Shown one piece after another: positions 18,224 through 25,644 of a stretch of DNA of 64,000 nucleotides. Made by a program: the position numbers and the translations under genes. The stretch is from the NCBI RefSeq assembly GCF_040049215.1, contig NZ_JBDZDN010000003.1:625812-689811 (forward strand), given 5' to 3'. Source of the stretch: Mesorhizobium_K sp040049215 (lineage in GTDB: Bacteria > Pseudomonadota > Alphaproteobacteria > Rhizobiales > Rhizobiaceae). Below the pieces are notes generated by a model that was not told the origin of the DNA, searched no databases, and saw only the letters and a program-made list of their open reading frames with translations. The stretch's first letter is position 1. Each line of letters opens with the position of its first letter.

Positions 18224-18943
18224 ATGGATATTTCCGTTCTCAAAGCCCTGAACGAGGAACGCCGCGCCCGCCGCGCGGTGGTGCTGGTTACCGACCTTGA
18301 AGACGGCAGTGCGATGTTGGTCCGGGAGAACGATGCGTTCGACGGCGAGGTCGGCGAGGCATTGGCGAAAGCGTTTCGCACAGGCAATTCCGGGGCGGTT
18401 GAGGCAGACGGGAAGAAGTTCTTCTTCAACGCGCATCTGCCGCAACCGCGGCTGGTGGTGATTGGCGCCGTCCATATCAGTCAGGCGCTCGCACCGATGG
18501 CGCGCATCGCCGGCTATCCGCTGGAGATCATCGATCCACGTAGTGCCTTTGCCACCCCCGACCGTTTCCCTGACACGGACCTCTATCCTGACTGGCCCGA
18601 GACGGTTCTGGCGCAGCGGCCGCTCGACGCCTATACGGGCCTCGCCGCTGTCACCCATGATCCCAAGATCGACGATTTCGCGCTGAAGGCCGCTCTCGAC
18701 GCCGGCTGTTTCTACGTCGGCGCGCTCGGCAGCCGGAAAACGCATGCAAAGCGGGTGGAGCGCCTGCTGGCGCTTGGGGCGACGCCGGAAGACATCGAGC
18801 GCATAGCGGCGCCGATCGGCCTCGACATAGGCGCTGCGAGCCCGGCCGAGATTGCCGTCGCGGTGCTGGCGCAAGTGGTGCGCACCTTCCGCTCGCGCGG
18901 CCTGGCCGACGCGGTTCGCGCGCCAAAGGGCGAAGCTGCATGA
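18224..18943 (+). CDS. XdhC family protein with Rossmann domain
   Basis: A 239-residue XdhC-family protein. The C-terminal Rossmann part shows LVVIGAVHISQALAPMARIAGY, then IDPRSAFATPDRFPD, and ends with YVGALGSRKTHAKRVERLLALG and a PIGLDIGAASPAEIAVAVLA segment. It should act with the preceding small XdhC domain in cofactor delivery or sulfuration. The usual GxGHxxxxL glycine motif is changed here to IGAVHISQAL. Its stop overlaps the start of the next gene (ATGA), so the cluster is tightly coupled. Confidence 0.88.
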   Translation: MDISVLKALNEERRARRAVVLVTDLEDGSAMLVRENDAFDGEVGEALAKAFRTGNSGAVEADGKKFFFNAHLPQPRLVVIGAVHISQALAPMARIAGYPLEIIDPRSAFATPDRFPDTDLYPDWPETVLAQRPLDAYTGLAAVTHDPKIDDFALKAALDAGCFYVGALGSRKTHAKRVERLLALGATPEDIERIAAPIGLDIGAASPAEIAVAVLAQVVRTFRSRGLADAVRAPKGEAA

Positions 18944-20550
18944 AATTCGGGCCGGTCCGGGTTGAAGATGCCGAAGGGGCGATGCTCGCCCATGCCACGA
19001 CGGCCGGCGACCGGCGCTTCCGCAAGGCGCATCGTCTCACCGCCGAGGATATTGCGTTGCTGAAAGCGGCGGGTGTCCGCGAGATTGTCGCCGCGGTTCT
19101 GTCCTCCGACGATCTCGACGAGGATGCAGCTGCCGCACGTATCGCGGCGAGCATGCGCTTGCATGATATCGAGGCGAAGCCGGCCGCCACTGGCCGCGTC
19201 AATCTTCACGCATCCGATGCGGGCGTCTTCACCGTCGACAAGATTTTGGTCGACCGATTGAACGCAATCGATCCGGCGATCACGCTGGCGACGATCGCCG
19301 CGTTCAAGCCGGTCGAAAAAAGCGACATGGTCGCGACGGTGAAGATCATTCCCTTCGCCGTCGATCGCGCTCTGGTGGACAGCGTCGTCTCGCTTCTCGC
19401 GGCATCGGAGATTTTCGCAGTTCATCCGTACCGGCCGATGACCGTGGGCTTGGTCCAGACGGTACTTCCTGGCCTGAAGGACAGCGTTCTGGCCAAGACC
19501 ACCCGCGTGATGGCGAACCGCCTTGCACGATCGGGCAGCATGATCGCCGACGAGTTACGCACCCCGCATGAGTCTGCACCGCTGGCAGCAGCGATCGGAA
19601 CGCTGGCCGCGGCGAACGACATGGTCATCGTCTTCGGCGCGTCTGCGCTTTGCGATTTCGACGATGTCATCCCGGTGGCAATCAGGCAGGCTGGCGGCGA
19701 GGTGCTGCGGTCCGGCATGCCCGTCGACCCCGGCAATCTCATGGTTCTTGGACAATTGGGAACAAAGCCCGTCATCGGTGCGCCCGGCTGCGCTCGCAGC
19801 CCCAAGGAAAACGGCTTCGACTGGGTGCTTGACCGGTTGATCGCCGGGATCGACGTCACGGCAGGCGACATTGCCGGCATGGGCGTCGGCGGCTTGCTGA
19901 TGGAAATCCCGACCCGTCCGCAGCCGCGCGAGCTTCCGTCGCTCTCGGCCGCCGCGAAAGTGCACGCCGTGGTGCTAGCCGCCGGCCGTTCGAGCCGCAT
20001 GGGCGGGCCGAACAAGCTAATGGCGCATTTTTCCGGCAAGCCGCTGATCCGACAGACAGTCGAGCGTGTTCTCGCGTCGAAGGCGTCCAGTGCGACAGTT
20101 GTGACCGGCCATCAGGCCGCGCGCATCCGCGAAGCGCTGCACGGATTGCATACCGGCGTTGCGCACAATGCCGATTTTGCTGCGGGGCTTTCAAGTTCGC
20201 TCAAAGCCGGCATCGCCGCTGTGCCTGAGGATGCTGCTGGCGCTCTGATCCAGCTTGGCGACATGCCGGCGGTCTCCTCCGCCGACCTCGACCGCCTCAT
20301 CGCTGCTTTCCGAAGGGCCGGCGGCCAAGCAATCGTGCGCGCCACCCATGACGGCAGGCGCGGAAATCCCGTCATCCTGCCACGCGCCTTGTTCGGCGCC
20401 GTAGCCCAACTGGAAGGCGACACCGGCGCACGACACCTCGTCGAGGCCGGATCGATGCCGGTCGTCGATGTCGAGATCGGCGAAGGCGCCATGATCGACG
20501 TCGATACCAGGGATGCCCTTGAAAGCGCTGGCGGCGTGCTTCAGGACTGA
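18940..20550 (+). CDS. molybdopterin-binding / MobA-like nucleotidyltransferase fusion
   Basis: A 536-residue fusion. Residues 1-335 resemble a MoeA/MogA-type molybdopterin-binding module (GPVRVEDAEGAMLAHAT at the start, SRSPKENGFDWVLDRLIAG-like block near 290). Residues 345-530 are a MobA/MocA-like nucleotidyltransferase with VVLAAGRSSRMGGPNKLM, VVTGHQAARI, LIQLGDMPAVSSADLD and RRGNPVILPRALF. The likely job is final activation of molybdenum cofactor, probably to the cytosine-dinucleotide form used by CO-dehydrogenase-like enzymes. The CTP preference is inferred from the MocA resemblance and the cox-like neighbours. Confidence 0.85.
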   Translation: MKFGPVRVEDAEGAMLAHATTAGDRRFRKAHRLTAEDIALLKAAGVREIVAAVLSSDDLDEDAAAARIAASMRLHDIEAKPAATGRVNLHASDAGVFTVDKILVDRLNAIDPAITLATIAAFKPVEKSDMVATVKIIPFAVDRALVDSVVSLLAASEIFAVHPYRPMTVGLVQTVLPGLKDSVLAKTTRVMANRLARSGSMIADELRTPHESAPLAAAIGTLAAANDMVIVFGASALCDFDDVIPVAIRQAGGEVLRSGMPVDPGNLMVLGQLGTKPVIGAPGCARSPKENGFDWVLDRLIAGIDVTAGDIAGMGVGGLLMEIPTRPQPRELPSLSAAAKVHAVVLAAGRSSRMGGPNKLMAHFSGKPLIRQTVERVLASKASSATVVTGHQAARIREALHGLHTGVAHNADFAAGLSSSLKAGIAAVPEDAAGALIQLGDMPAVSSADLDRLIAAFRRAGGQAIVRATHDGRRGNPVILPRALFGAVAQLEGDTGARHLVEAGSMPVVDVEIGEGAMIDVDTRDALESAGGVLQD

Positions 20551-20553
20551 CGG

Positions 20554-21429
20554 ATGGGATTTCGCCTGCTGCTCTTCCTGCTTCTCGTGCTGCCCGTGGC
20601 GTCCCAGGCCAGTGCGCAGGCCCTTAAACCTTTCAAGGACGAGCTTTTCGCCTACCCCGGCATCCTCGCGTCCGAGGCCGGCGGGGCTTACCTCGTGGTC
20701 GACTACAGCGAGGCGCGCGACATCGACAAACGCGATCAGGTGCCCGAACGGCGTGTGCGCGGCCAATACGTCTCGACCGGCGTGCGCAAGGTCCAGAAAG
20801 ATCTCGCGTTGAAGACGGACGCCGGCACGATCCACCATTTTGCGGTCGGCAGAACCGAGGGCGCCAGCATCATCACCGTCTATCTTCACGGGCAGGGCGG
20901 CAGCCGCAAGCAGGGCGTCGACGATTTCACTTTCGGCGGAAATTTCAACCGCATCAAGAACCTGATGGCGACCAATGGCGGGCTTTACCTGTCCCCGGAC
21001 TTTGCGGATTTCGGTGAGACAGGAGCCGCCGAGGTCGCCGCACTGGTCGGGCACTACGCGGAAAAATCCCCGGGCGCGAAAATCTTCATCGCCTGCGGCT
21101 CGATGGGCGGCATGCTCTGCTGGCAACTCGCCGGGAACTCCACATTGGCCGGCAGGCTCTCAGGCCTCCTGCTGCTCGGCTCGCTCTGGGACGAAGGCTT
21201 TTTGTCCAGCGCCGCCTTCAAGCGAAAGGTGCCGGTGTTCTTCGGTCAAGGCAGCCGCGATCCTGTATTCCCGGTCGAGAAACAGGAGGCCTTCTACCGC
21301 TCAATCCTGGCGCGTTCGCCCGGGTATCCGACCCGCTTCGTGCGCTTCGAGACCGGCACGCATGGCACGCCGATACGGATGACGGACTGGCGCGAAACGC
21401 TCAACTGGATGCTTTCGGCATCGCGCTGA
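20554..21429 (+). CDS. secreted alpha/beta-hydrolase-like protein
   Basis: A 291-residue exported protein with a signal peptide (MGFRLLLFLLLVLPVASQASAQA). The fold looks like an alpha/beta hydrolase. Oxyanion region YLHGQGGSRKQGVDDF, nucleophile elbow ACGSMGGMLCW with Ser near 191, Asp in FGQGSRDPVFPVEKQEAF, and His in TGTHGTPIRMTDW. The substrate is unknown. It begins 3 bases after the molybdenum-cofactor fusion gene, so it is probably read from the same message, although a functional link is not obvious. Confidence 0.75.
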   Translation: MGFRLLLFLLLVLPVASQASAQALKPFKDELFAYPGILASEAGGAYLVVDYSEARDIDKRDQVPERRVRGQYVSTGVRKVQKDLALKTDAGTIHHFAVGRTEGASIITVYLHGQGGSRKQGVDDFTFGGNFNRIKNLMATNGGLYLSPDFADFGETGAAEVAALVGHYAEKSPGAKIFIACGSMGGMLCWQLAGNSTLAGRLSGLLLLGSLWDEGFLSSAAFKRKVPVFFGQGSRDPVFPVEKQEAFYRSILARSPGYPTRFVRFETGTHGTPIRMTDWRETLNWMLSASR

Positions 21430-21431
21430 AC

Positions 21432-22487
21432 TCAAGGCGGGGTATTGTAGTCCACCACCGTCTCGGGATTGATCTCGCCGTCATAGGACGCGTCCACTTC
21501 GTAGTTGACCAGCGCGAAAGCGCCGTCCCTGAAGATCCAGGTCCCCGATGACGCCGCATCGCCGACGCCGCGCCATTTGGCATGCGATGAGATCGACATG
21601 GTCGCTTCGTCGTAGAAGGAGTTTATGAGTTCGCCGCTGGACCGGAAGCCGATGACGGTAATGCTCTCGACCTTGCCTTCGGAATTGTCGTTCTCATAGC
21701 GGATGTCGAGTTCCGGCTCGGCGAAATGCAATTCGTTCACGCCGCTTATCTCGTCCGAGACATAGTAGATGTGGACTTCATTGTAGGCGCCCATCGAGCA
21801 ATAGAAACGGAAGAGACGCGCCTGTCTGGGCTCGGCGCCTTCCGCGTCCGTCTTGTAGTGGTAGGAGATCGGGTAGGCCTGGGGTGCATTGGACGGGTCG
21901 TCGGCTCTTGCGCCGCCATTGGCTTCGCATTGTTCGGCGTGGCTGGCCGCAAACGCTGCCTTGGCCTGTTCGAAGGCTGCGTCCGTCTTTGCCGGCGGCG
22001 TATCGCCGCATTGGGCGGGCAGGGCGTCGACGAGGTCCCCGTCGGCGGGCTTCAGGCTGCCCTTGTCGATGTGGAGCGGCCGAAATGGCGGCTCCTGGAT
22101 CTGCGCGTTGACCTGGCGGGCGGTATAGCAGCCGGCGAAGACTTTTTCGGAACCGTCGGCCCCGACCGCGCGGATGGCCACGGGCACGCTGTAAAAAATG
22201 CTGCCGGCGGCACCTTCCTCCGATACCGCTCCGATTTCGACGTCGACGCGTTCTGTCGAGGCGTAGCCGTCGGCAAAAGCCTTGAAGTCCGTCGCTGGCT
22301 TCTCGTCGCCGAAATAGTCCCAGGCGCGGGCGTATTCCTTGCGGTTCACTGAGTTGTAGAGCGATTTCACAATCGTTGCCGCACTCGATCGGTCGTCGAT
22401 GTAGCGCGTCTCTTGTGCGAAAGCATCGACGCCTGAAAGGCAGCGCAGGAGCACCGCCGACGCTAACGCAAGGGGCAATGGCCGCAT
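21432..22487 (-). CDS. exported protein, DUF1176-like C-terminal part
   Basis: A 351-residue exported protein with a signal peptide (MRPLPLALASAVLLRCLSGVDAFAQ). The N-terminal third has repeated FGDEKPATDFKAFADGY-type sequence suggestive of a stress/uptake lipoprotein-like domain. The C-terminal half (LFRFYCSMGAYNEVHIYYV to GTWIFRDGAFALVNYEVDASYDGE) resembles the DUF1176 proteins common in rhizobia. Function unknown. The ATG at 22487 gives the signal peptide, and an upstream in-frame start at 22553 would mask it. It is convergent with the hydrolase gene, only 2 bases between stops. Confidence 0.65.
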   Translation of the reverse strand: MRPLPLALASAVLLRCLSGVDAFAQETRYIDDRSSAATIVKSLYNSVNRKEYARAWDYFGDEKPATDFKAFADGYASTERVDVEIGAVSEEGAAGSIFYSVPVAIRAVGADGSEKVFAGCYTARQVNAQIQEPPFRPLHIDKGSLKPADGDLVDALPAQCGDTPPAKTDAAFEQAKAAFAASHAEQCEANGGARADDPSNAPQAYPISYHYKTDAEGAEPRQARLFRFYCSMGAYNEVHIYYVSDEISGVNELHFAEPELDIRYENDNSEGKVESITVIGFRSSGELINSFYDEATMSISSHAKWRGVGDAASSGTWIFRDGAFALVNYEVDASYDGEINPETVVDYNTPP

Positions 22488-22615
22488 GAGCTTGTCTCCA
22501 CCGCTTTGGCTAAATGATATAGCATCGATTGCGCAGCCGGGTGACGCTTGCAATCGGCTGTGGTGGAACCCTATCTGCGCGAAGCGATTTCCGCATTCCT
22601 TCTGGAGGGTTTTCC

Positions 22616-23119
22616 GTGATTTCCATGTATGATGTTTCCGTTCCTGTCTTTTCGGAGCGGCTGAGGGCGCTGACGATCGTTCTGACCAAGGCCGAAGCCA
22701 ACGCCGCTGAACGCAAGATCGACCCGAACGTGTTTTTGACCGCTCGACTTGCGCCCGACATGCTCAATTTGACGAAGCAGGTGCAGATCGCGACCGATCA
22801 CGCCAAGGGCGCGCCTTCAAGGCTCGCTGGGCGCGCGGTTCCGAGATACGAGGACAATGAGGCGAGTTTCGCGGAGCTTCAGGCCCGCGTAGCGAAGACG
22901 AGGGACTATTTGGCGACCTTCAAGCCGGAGGAGTTCGAGGGCTCGGACGAGCGGACGGTAACGCTGAAGATCGGCGGCAACGACGTTGAGCTCAAGGGAT
23001 TGAAATATCTGCTCGACGTCGCGATGCCGAACTTCTATTTCCATGTAACCACGGCTTACGGCATTCTACGCCACAACGGCGTGCCGCTGGGCAAGGGCAA
23101 CTTCCTGGGTAGAGACTGA
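22616..23119 (+). CDS. DUF1993 family protein
   Basis: A 167-residue DUF1993 protein. The family pattern is present: SMYDVSVPVFSERLRALTIVLTKAEA, then LAPDMLNLTKQVQIATDHAKGAPSRLAG, then PNFYFHVTTAYGILRHNGVPLGKGNFLG at the end. The fold is DinB-like with possible metal-binding His residues, but no activity is established. The start is GTG at 22616 with GGAGG at 22604-22608, seven bases upstream. The ATG three codons later is a weaker choice. Confidence 0.88.
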   Translation: MISMYDVSVPVFSERLRALTIVLTKAEANAAERKIDPNVFLTARLAPDMLNLTKQVQIATDHAKGAPSRLAGRAVPRYEDNEASFAELQARVAKTRDYLATFKPEEFEGSDERTVTLKIGGNDVELKGLKYLLDVAMPNFYFHVTTAYGILRHNGVPLGKGNFLGRD

Positions 23120-23131
23120 GCGCCCGGCGCT

Positions 23132-23296
23132 TCATTTCATCGCGGTTTCCCGGGCGATGCGCGGGAAATCCGCCGGCTTGATGCCGATGTCGGAACGGTC
23201 GGCATTGCTCATGGCATTGAGAAGAGCAAGGGCCGCTCGGTAGCGCACCTCTTCGCGAGGACGCGGGCGGGAAAACAGTTCAGTGTAGAAAGCCAT
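23132..23296 (-). CDS. small DUF1127-like protein
   Basis: A 54-residue open frame, starting MAFYTELFSRPRPREEVRYR and ending FPRIARETAMK. The second half (LLNAMSNADRSDIGIKPADF) carries a DIGI motif in the position seen in DUF1127 proteins, with an Arg-rich helix before it. It may be a relative of the gene at 4346. It is convergent with the DUF1993 gene, whose stop lies 12 bases away. Support comes from the motif and codon pattern. No clear RBS stands out. Confidence 0.6.
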   Translation of the reverse strand: MAFYTELFSRPRPREEVRYRAALALLNAMSNADRSDIGIKPADFPRIARETAMK

Positions 23297-23352
23297 CGTT
23301 CAAGCCCCAAATTGGTCCCCCCACTCCGTATTTAATCGATTCGCAGGCCATT

Positions 23353-23967
23353 GTGCAGTGCAGCATGGCGCATGGCTGCCATGCGCGCCCGCCAAATCTA
23401 AAGTCGTCCTCATTCCGCGCAGTGATTTTTAACGCCCCCGCTCTACGGTGCCTGTCGACGGTCGATGTTCGAGTATGGGAGGCTGTCACGGGCACGAACC
23501 GCGATTTCGCTTCGCTGCTGGACGATTTGTTCGTGGTGACCGAAACTCCTGAGGAGACCGCTCCCCGGCCAACGATCCCGTTCGACTATCTGGCCGTGGC
23601 CGAAGAGCTGCATTCGGGGCGCATCAAAGTGTCGCGTGAGGCGGCTGCTGCGGAATACCGAGCAGCGGGTGTGGGGATCGAGGCAGAGCTGTCCGCGCTG
23701 CTCGCGGAGGTCGGTTTCGAGAAGACGCCGGCTGCTCCCGATGCCGGGGAACTGCTACCCATAGAGCCTGAGGCGATTGCAGCCGAACTCGGCCTTGCAA
23801 ATGCTGATCCCACGGATTTCGGGAGGCTGCGTCGCGCCTTTGCCCTGAACAATCATCCCGACCGCGTCGCGCCGCACCTCAGACAACGCGCTCTTGCCCG
23901 CATGCAGGTAGCGAACGGCCTCATCGACGAGGCCAAGCGCAAGGCGCTCGCCAAGACACGGCGCTGA
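23353..23967 (+). CDS. J-domain-like protein
   Basis: A frame of up to 204 residues. The C-terminal 50 residues, GRLRRAFALNNHPDRVAPHLRQRALARMQVANGLIDEAKRK, look like a DnaJ J-domain: helix II, the HPD tripeptide (within NNHPDRV), then helix III and IV. The N-terminal third is doubtful. The conserved part probably begins around NRDFASLLDDLFVV (about 23500). GTG at 23422 is one possible start and the true start is not clear. A J-domain would stimulate a DnaK-type chaperone. No target is evident. It precedes a small ParB-like gene on the same strand. Confidence 0.6.
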   Translation: MQCSMAHGCHARPPNLKSSSFRAVIFNAPALRCLSTVDVRVWEAVTGTNRDFASLLDDLFVVTETPEETAPRPTIPFDYLAVAEELHSGRIKVSREAAAAEYRAAGVGIEAELSALLAEVGFEKTPAAPDAGELLPIEPEAIAAELGLANADPTDFGRLRRAFALNNHPDRVAPHLRQRALARMQVANGLIDEAKRKALAKTRR

Positions 23968-24007
23968 GCCAGGGCGGCGCGCCTGGGCGCGGCAAGCCGA
24001 ACGCTCT

Positions 24008-24035
24008 ATCCTATGTGCACGATCCTATGTGCACG
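24008..24035. repeat. perfect tandem 14-bp direct repeat
   Basis: The unit ATCCTATGTGCACG occurs at 24008-24021 and again directly at 24022-24035. Each unit contains the palindrome GTGCAC. It lies between the J-domain-like gene and the ParB-like gene and may be a regulator-binding site or simple slippage. Confidence 0.7.
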
Positions 24036-24115
24036 GCTTACGCGTAAGCCCGAAAGGTGCAGACTTTCGGAGAACGTCATGCTTCATGATCATAGATGGC
24101 CGTTCGGGAGGCAGC

Positions 24116-24364
24116 ATGCTGCGAGTGACAAGAGTTCCAATCGACGGCATCTACGTGCCGACGGCTCGACGCAAGACACTGCATCCCGAAACGGTCCGCG
24201 CGCTGGCCGAGGATATCGTCGAGCATGGTCTGACGACGCCGATCCAGGTTCGCCACGACGGCAAGCGTCATATCCTCGTCGAGGGGCTGCACAGGCTCGA
24301 AGCTATGAAATGGCTGGGTGAGGCGGAGATCGACGCCTATCTGGTGCAGGCTCGCAAGCATTAG
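24116..24364 (+). CDS. small ParB N-terminal-domain protein
   Basis: An 82-residue protein consisting of little more than a ParB/Srx-type nuclease-like domain. VPIDGIYVPTARRKTLHPETVRALAEDIVEHGLTTPIQVR is followed by the GxxR-like motif LVEGLHRLEAMKWLGEAEIDAYLV. It lacks the DNA-binding HTH of true ParB partition proteins, so it is not a chromosome-partition gene. Small proteins of this sort are common in rhizobia, and their role is unknown. The ATG at 24116 has GGGAGG just upstream. The frame stays open further upstream, without family features. Confidence 0.8.
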   Translation: MLRVTRVPIDGIYVPTARRKTLHPETVRALAEDIVEHGLTTPIQVRHDGKRHILVEGLHRLEAMKWLGEAEIDAYLVQARKH

Positions 24365-24367
24365 CGG

Positions 24368-25516
24368 TTATCGCAGCCAGCGCTCGATGCGATCCATGGC
24401 CAACACCATGTCGTCATGGCTGCCGGCATAGGAAAAGCGCATGTAGCGGTGGCCGGCGAGTGGGTCGAAATCGCGCCCGGGCGTTGCCGCTACCTGGGCT
24501 TCGGCCAGCATCCGCCGCGCGAAAGCCATGCTGTCGTTTGTCAATTTCGAAACGTCGCAGAACGCATAGAACGCTCCATCCATCGGCGCGGCCAAGGCAA
24601 AGCCTAGCTCAGGCAGGCGGCGCATCAGCAGATCGCGGTTCCAGGCATATCTCGCTTTGACCGCTTCCAGCTCCGCCGTCGCGCCGAACGCCTCGATGGC
24701 TGCGATCTGGGAGATTTCCGGTGGCGAGATGTAGAGGCTCTGCGCGATCCGCTCGATCGGCCGTACCAGCTTCTCCGGCAGCACCATCCAGCCGATCCGC
24801 CAGCCGGTCATGCAGTAAAACTTGGAGAATGAGTTGATGGCCGTGACGTCCGGCCCGAGGCTCAGGGCGGTCATGTCGGGAGCCGAATAGGCGAGCCGGT
24901 GATAGATCTCGTCGGAAATCACCGCGATGCCGAGTTCTTGCGCCGTCTCGACGAGTTCCTTGAGGTCGTGAGTGGGAATCACCGCTCCGGTCGGGTTGGC
25001 CGGGCTGGCGAAAAGCACGCCTTTCAAGGGTCGCTCGGCGTTCGCTTCGCGCAGATGCTGCGCGTGCAGATAAGCGGCGCCCGAAAGCTCGATCTCGACG
25101 ACCTCAAGGCCGAGCGCCGTCATGATGTTGCGATAGGCTGGATAGCCGGGAGCGGCGATCGCGACTCGGTCGCCGGGATCGAACATGGCGAGGAAGGCGA
25201 GGTTGAACGCGGCTGATGAGCCGGTGGTTACCGCGATCCGGCTTGAGGCAACGTCCACGCCGTAATGTTCGGCATAATGCGCGGAGATCGCCTCCCGCAG
25301 CGCCGCAAGCCCCAATGCGTCAGTATAGCCGATGCGCCCGTCGGCCAGCGCCTTCGCCGCAGCCTCGCGAACCCGTTGCGGCGCGGGATCCGACGGCTGC
25401 CCGACCGCCATCGAAACGATCGGCTGGCCGAGCGCCTTCAGGCGGTTGGCCTCGGCGAGGATGTCCATGGCGTGGAAAGGTTCGACATCGCCGCGTTTCG
25501 AGATCGCTACCGCCAT
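24368..25516 (-). CDS. class I/II aminotransferase (aspartate-type)
   Basis: A 382-residue PLP-dependent aminotransferase, fold type I. VSMAVGQPSDPAPQRVREAAAKAL begins the family core, then LFASPANPTGAVIP, VISDEIYHRLAY with the cofactor-stacking Asp, and the Schiff-base Lys in INSFSKFYCMTGWRIGWMV. The C-terminal RFSYAG holds the substrate-carboxylate Arg. It groups with aspartate/aromatic/alanine aminotransferases, and specificity is not evident. The ATG at 25516 (MAVAISKRGDVEPF) is preferred to an in-frame start at 25552. It is convergent with the ParB-like gene. Confidence 0.9.
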   Translation of the reverse strand: MAVAISKRGDVEPFHAMDILAEANRLKALGQPIVSMAVGQPSDPAPQRVREAAAKALADGRIGYTDALGLAALREAISAHYAEHYGVDVASSRIAVTTGSSAAFNLAFLAMFDPGDRVAIAAPGYPAYRNIMTALGLEVVEIELSGAAYLHAQHLREANAERPLKGVLFASPANPTGAVIPTHDLKELVETAQELGIAVISDEIYHRLAYSAPDMTALSLGPDVTAINSFSKFYCMTGWRIGWMVLPEKLVRPIERIAQSLYISPPEISQIAAIEAFGATAELEAVKARYAWNRDLLMRRLPELGFALAAPMDGAFYAFCDVSKLTNDSMAFARRMLAEAQVAATPGRDFDPLAGHRYMRFSYAGSHDDMVLAMDRIERWLR

Positions 25517-25644
25517 TGCCTGACTCGTGTCCCGTGACCGACTGCGCCGCACAAATGCCTGATTGATATGGGGATCACAAGTTCATGATGTCCCCGGCGC
25601 CGCCTTTCCATTGCCCCTTTGCTCGTTTACCTGTGCTCCCCGCC

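Noticed and set aside
24116..24364. Chromosome-partition ParB gene or parS-type locus
   Set aside because: Only the small N-terminal nuclease-like domain is present, no HTH and no ParA neighbour.
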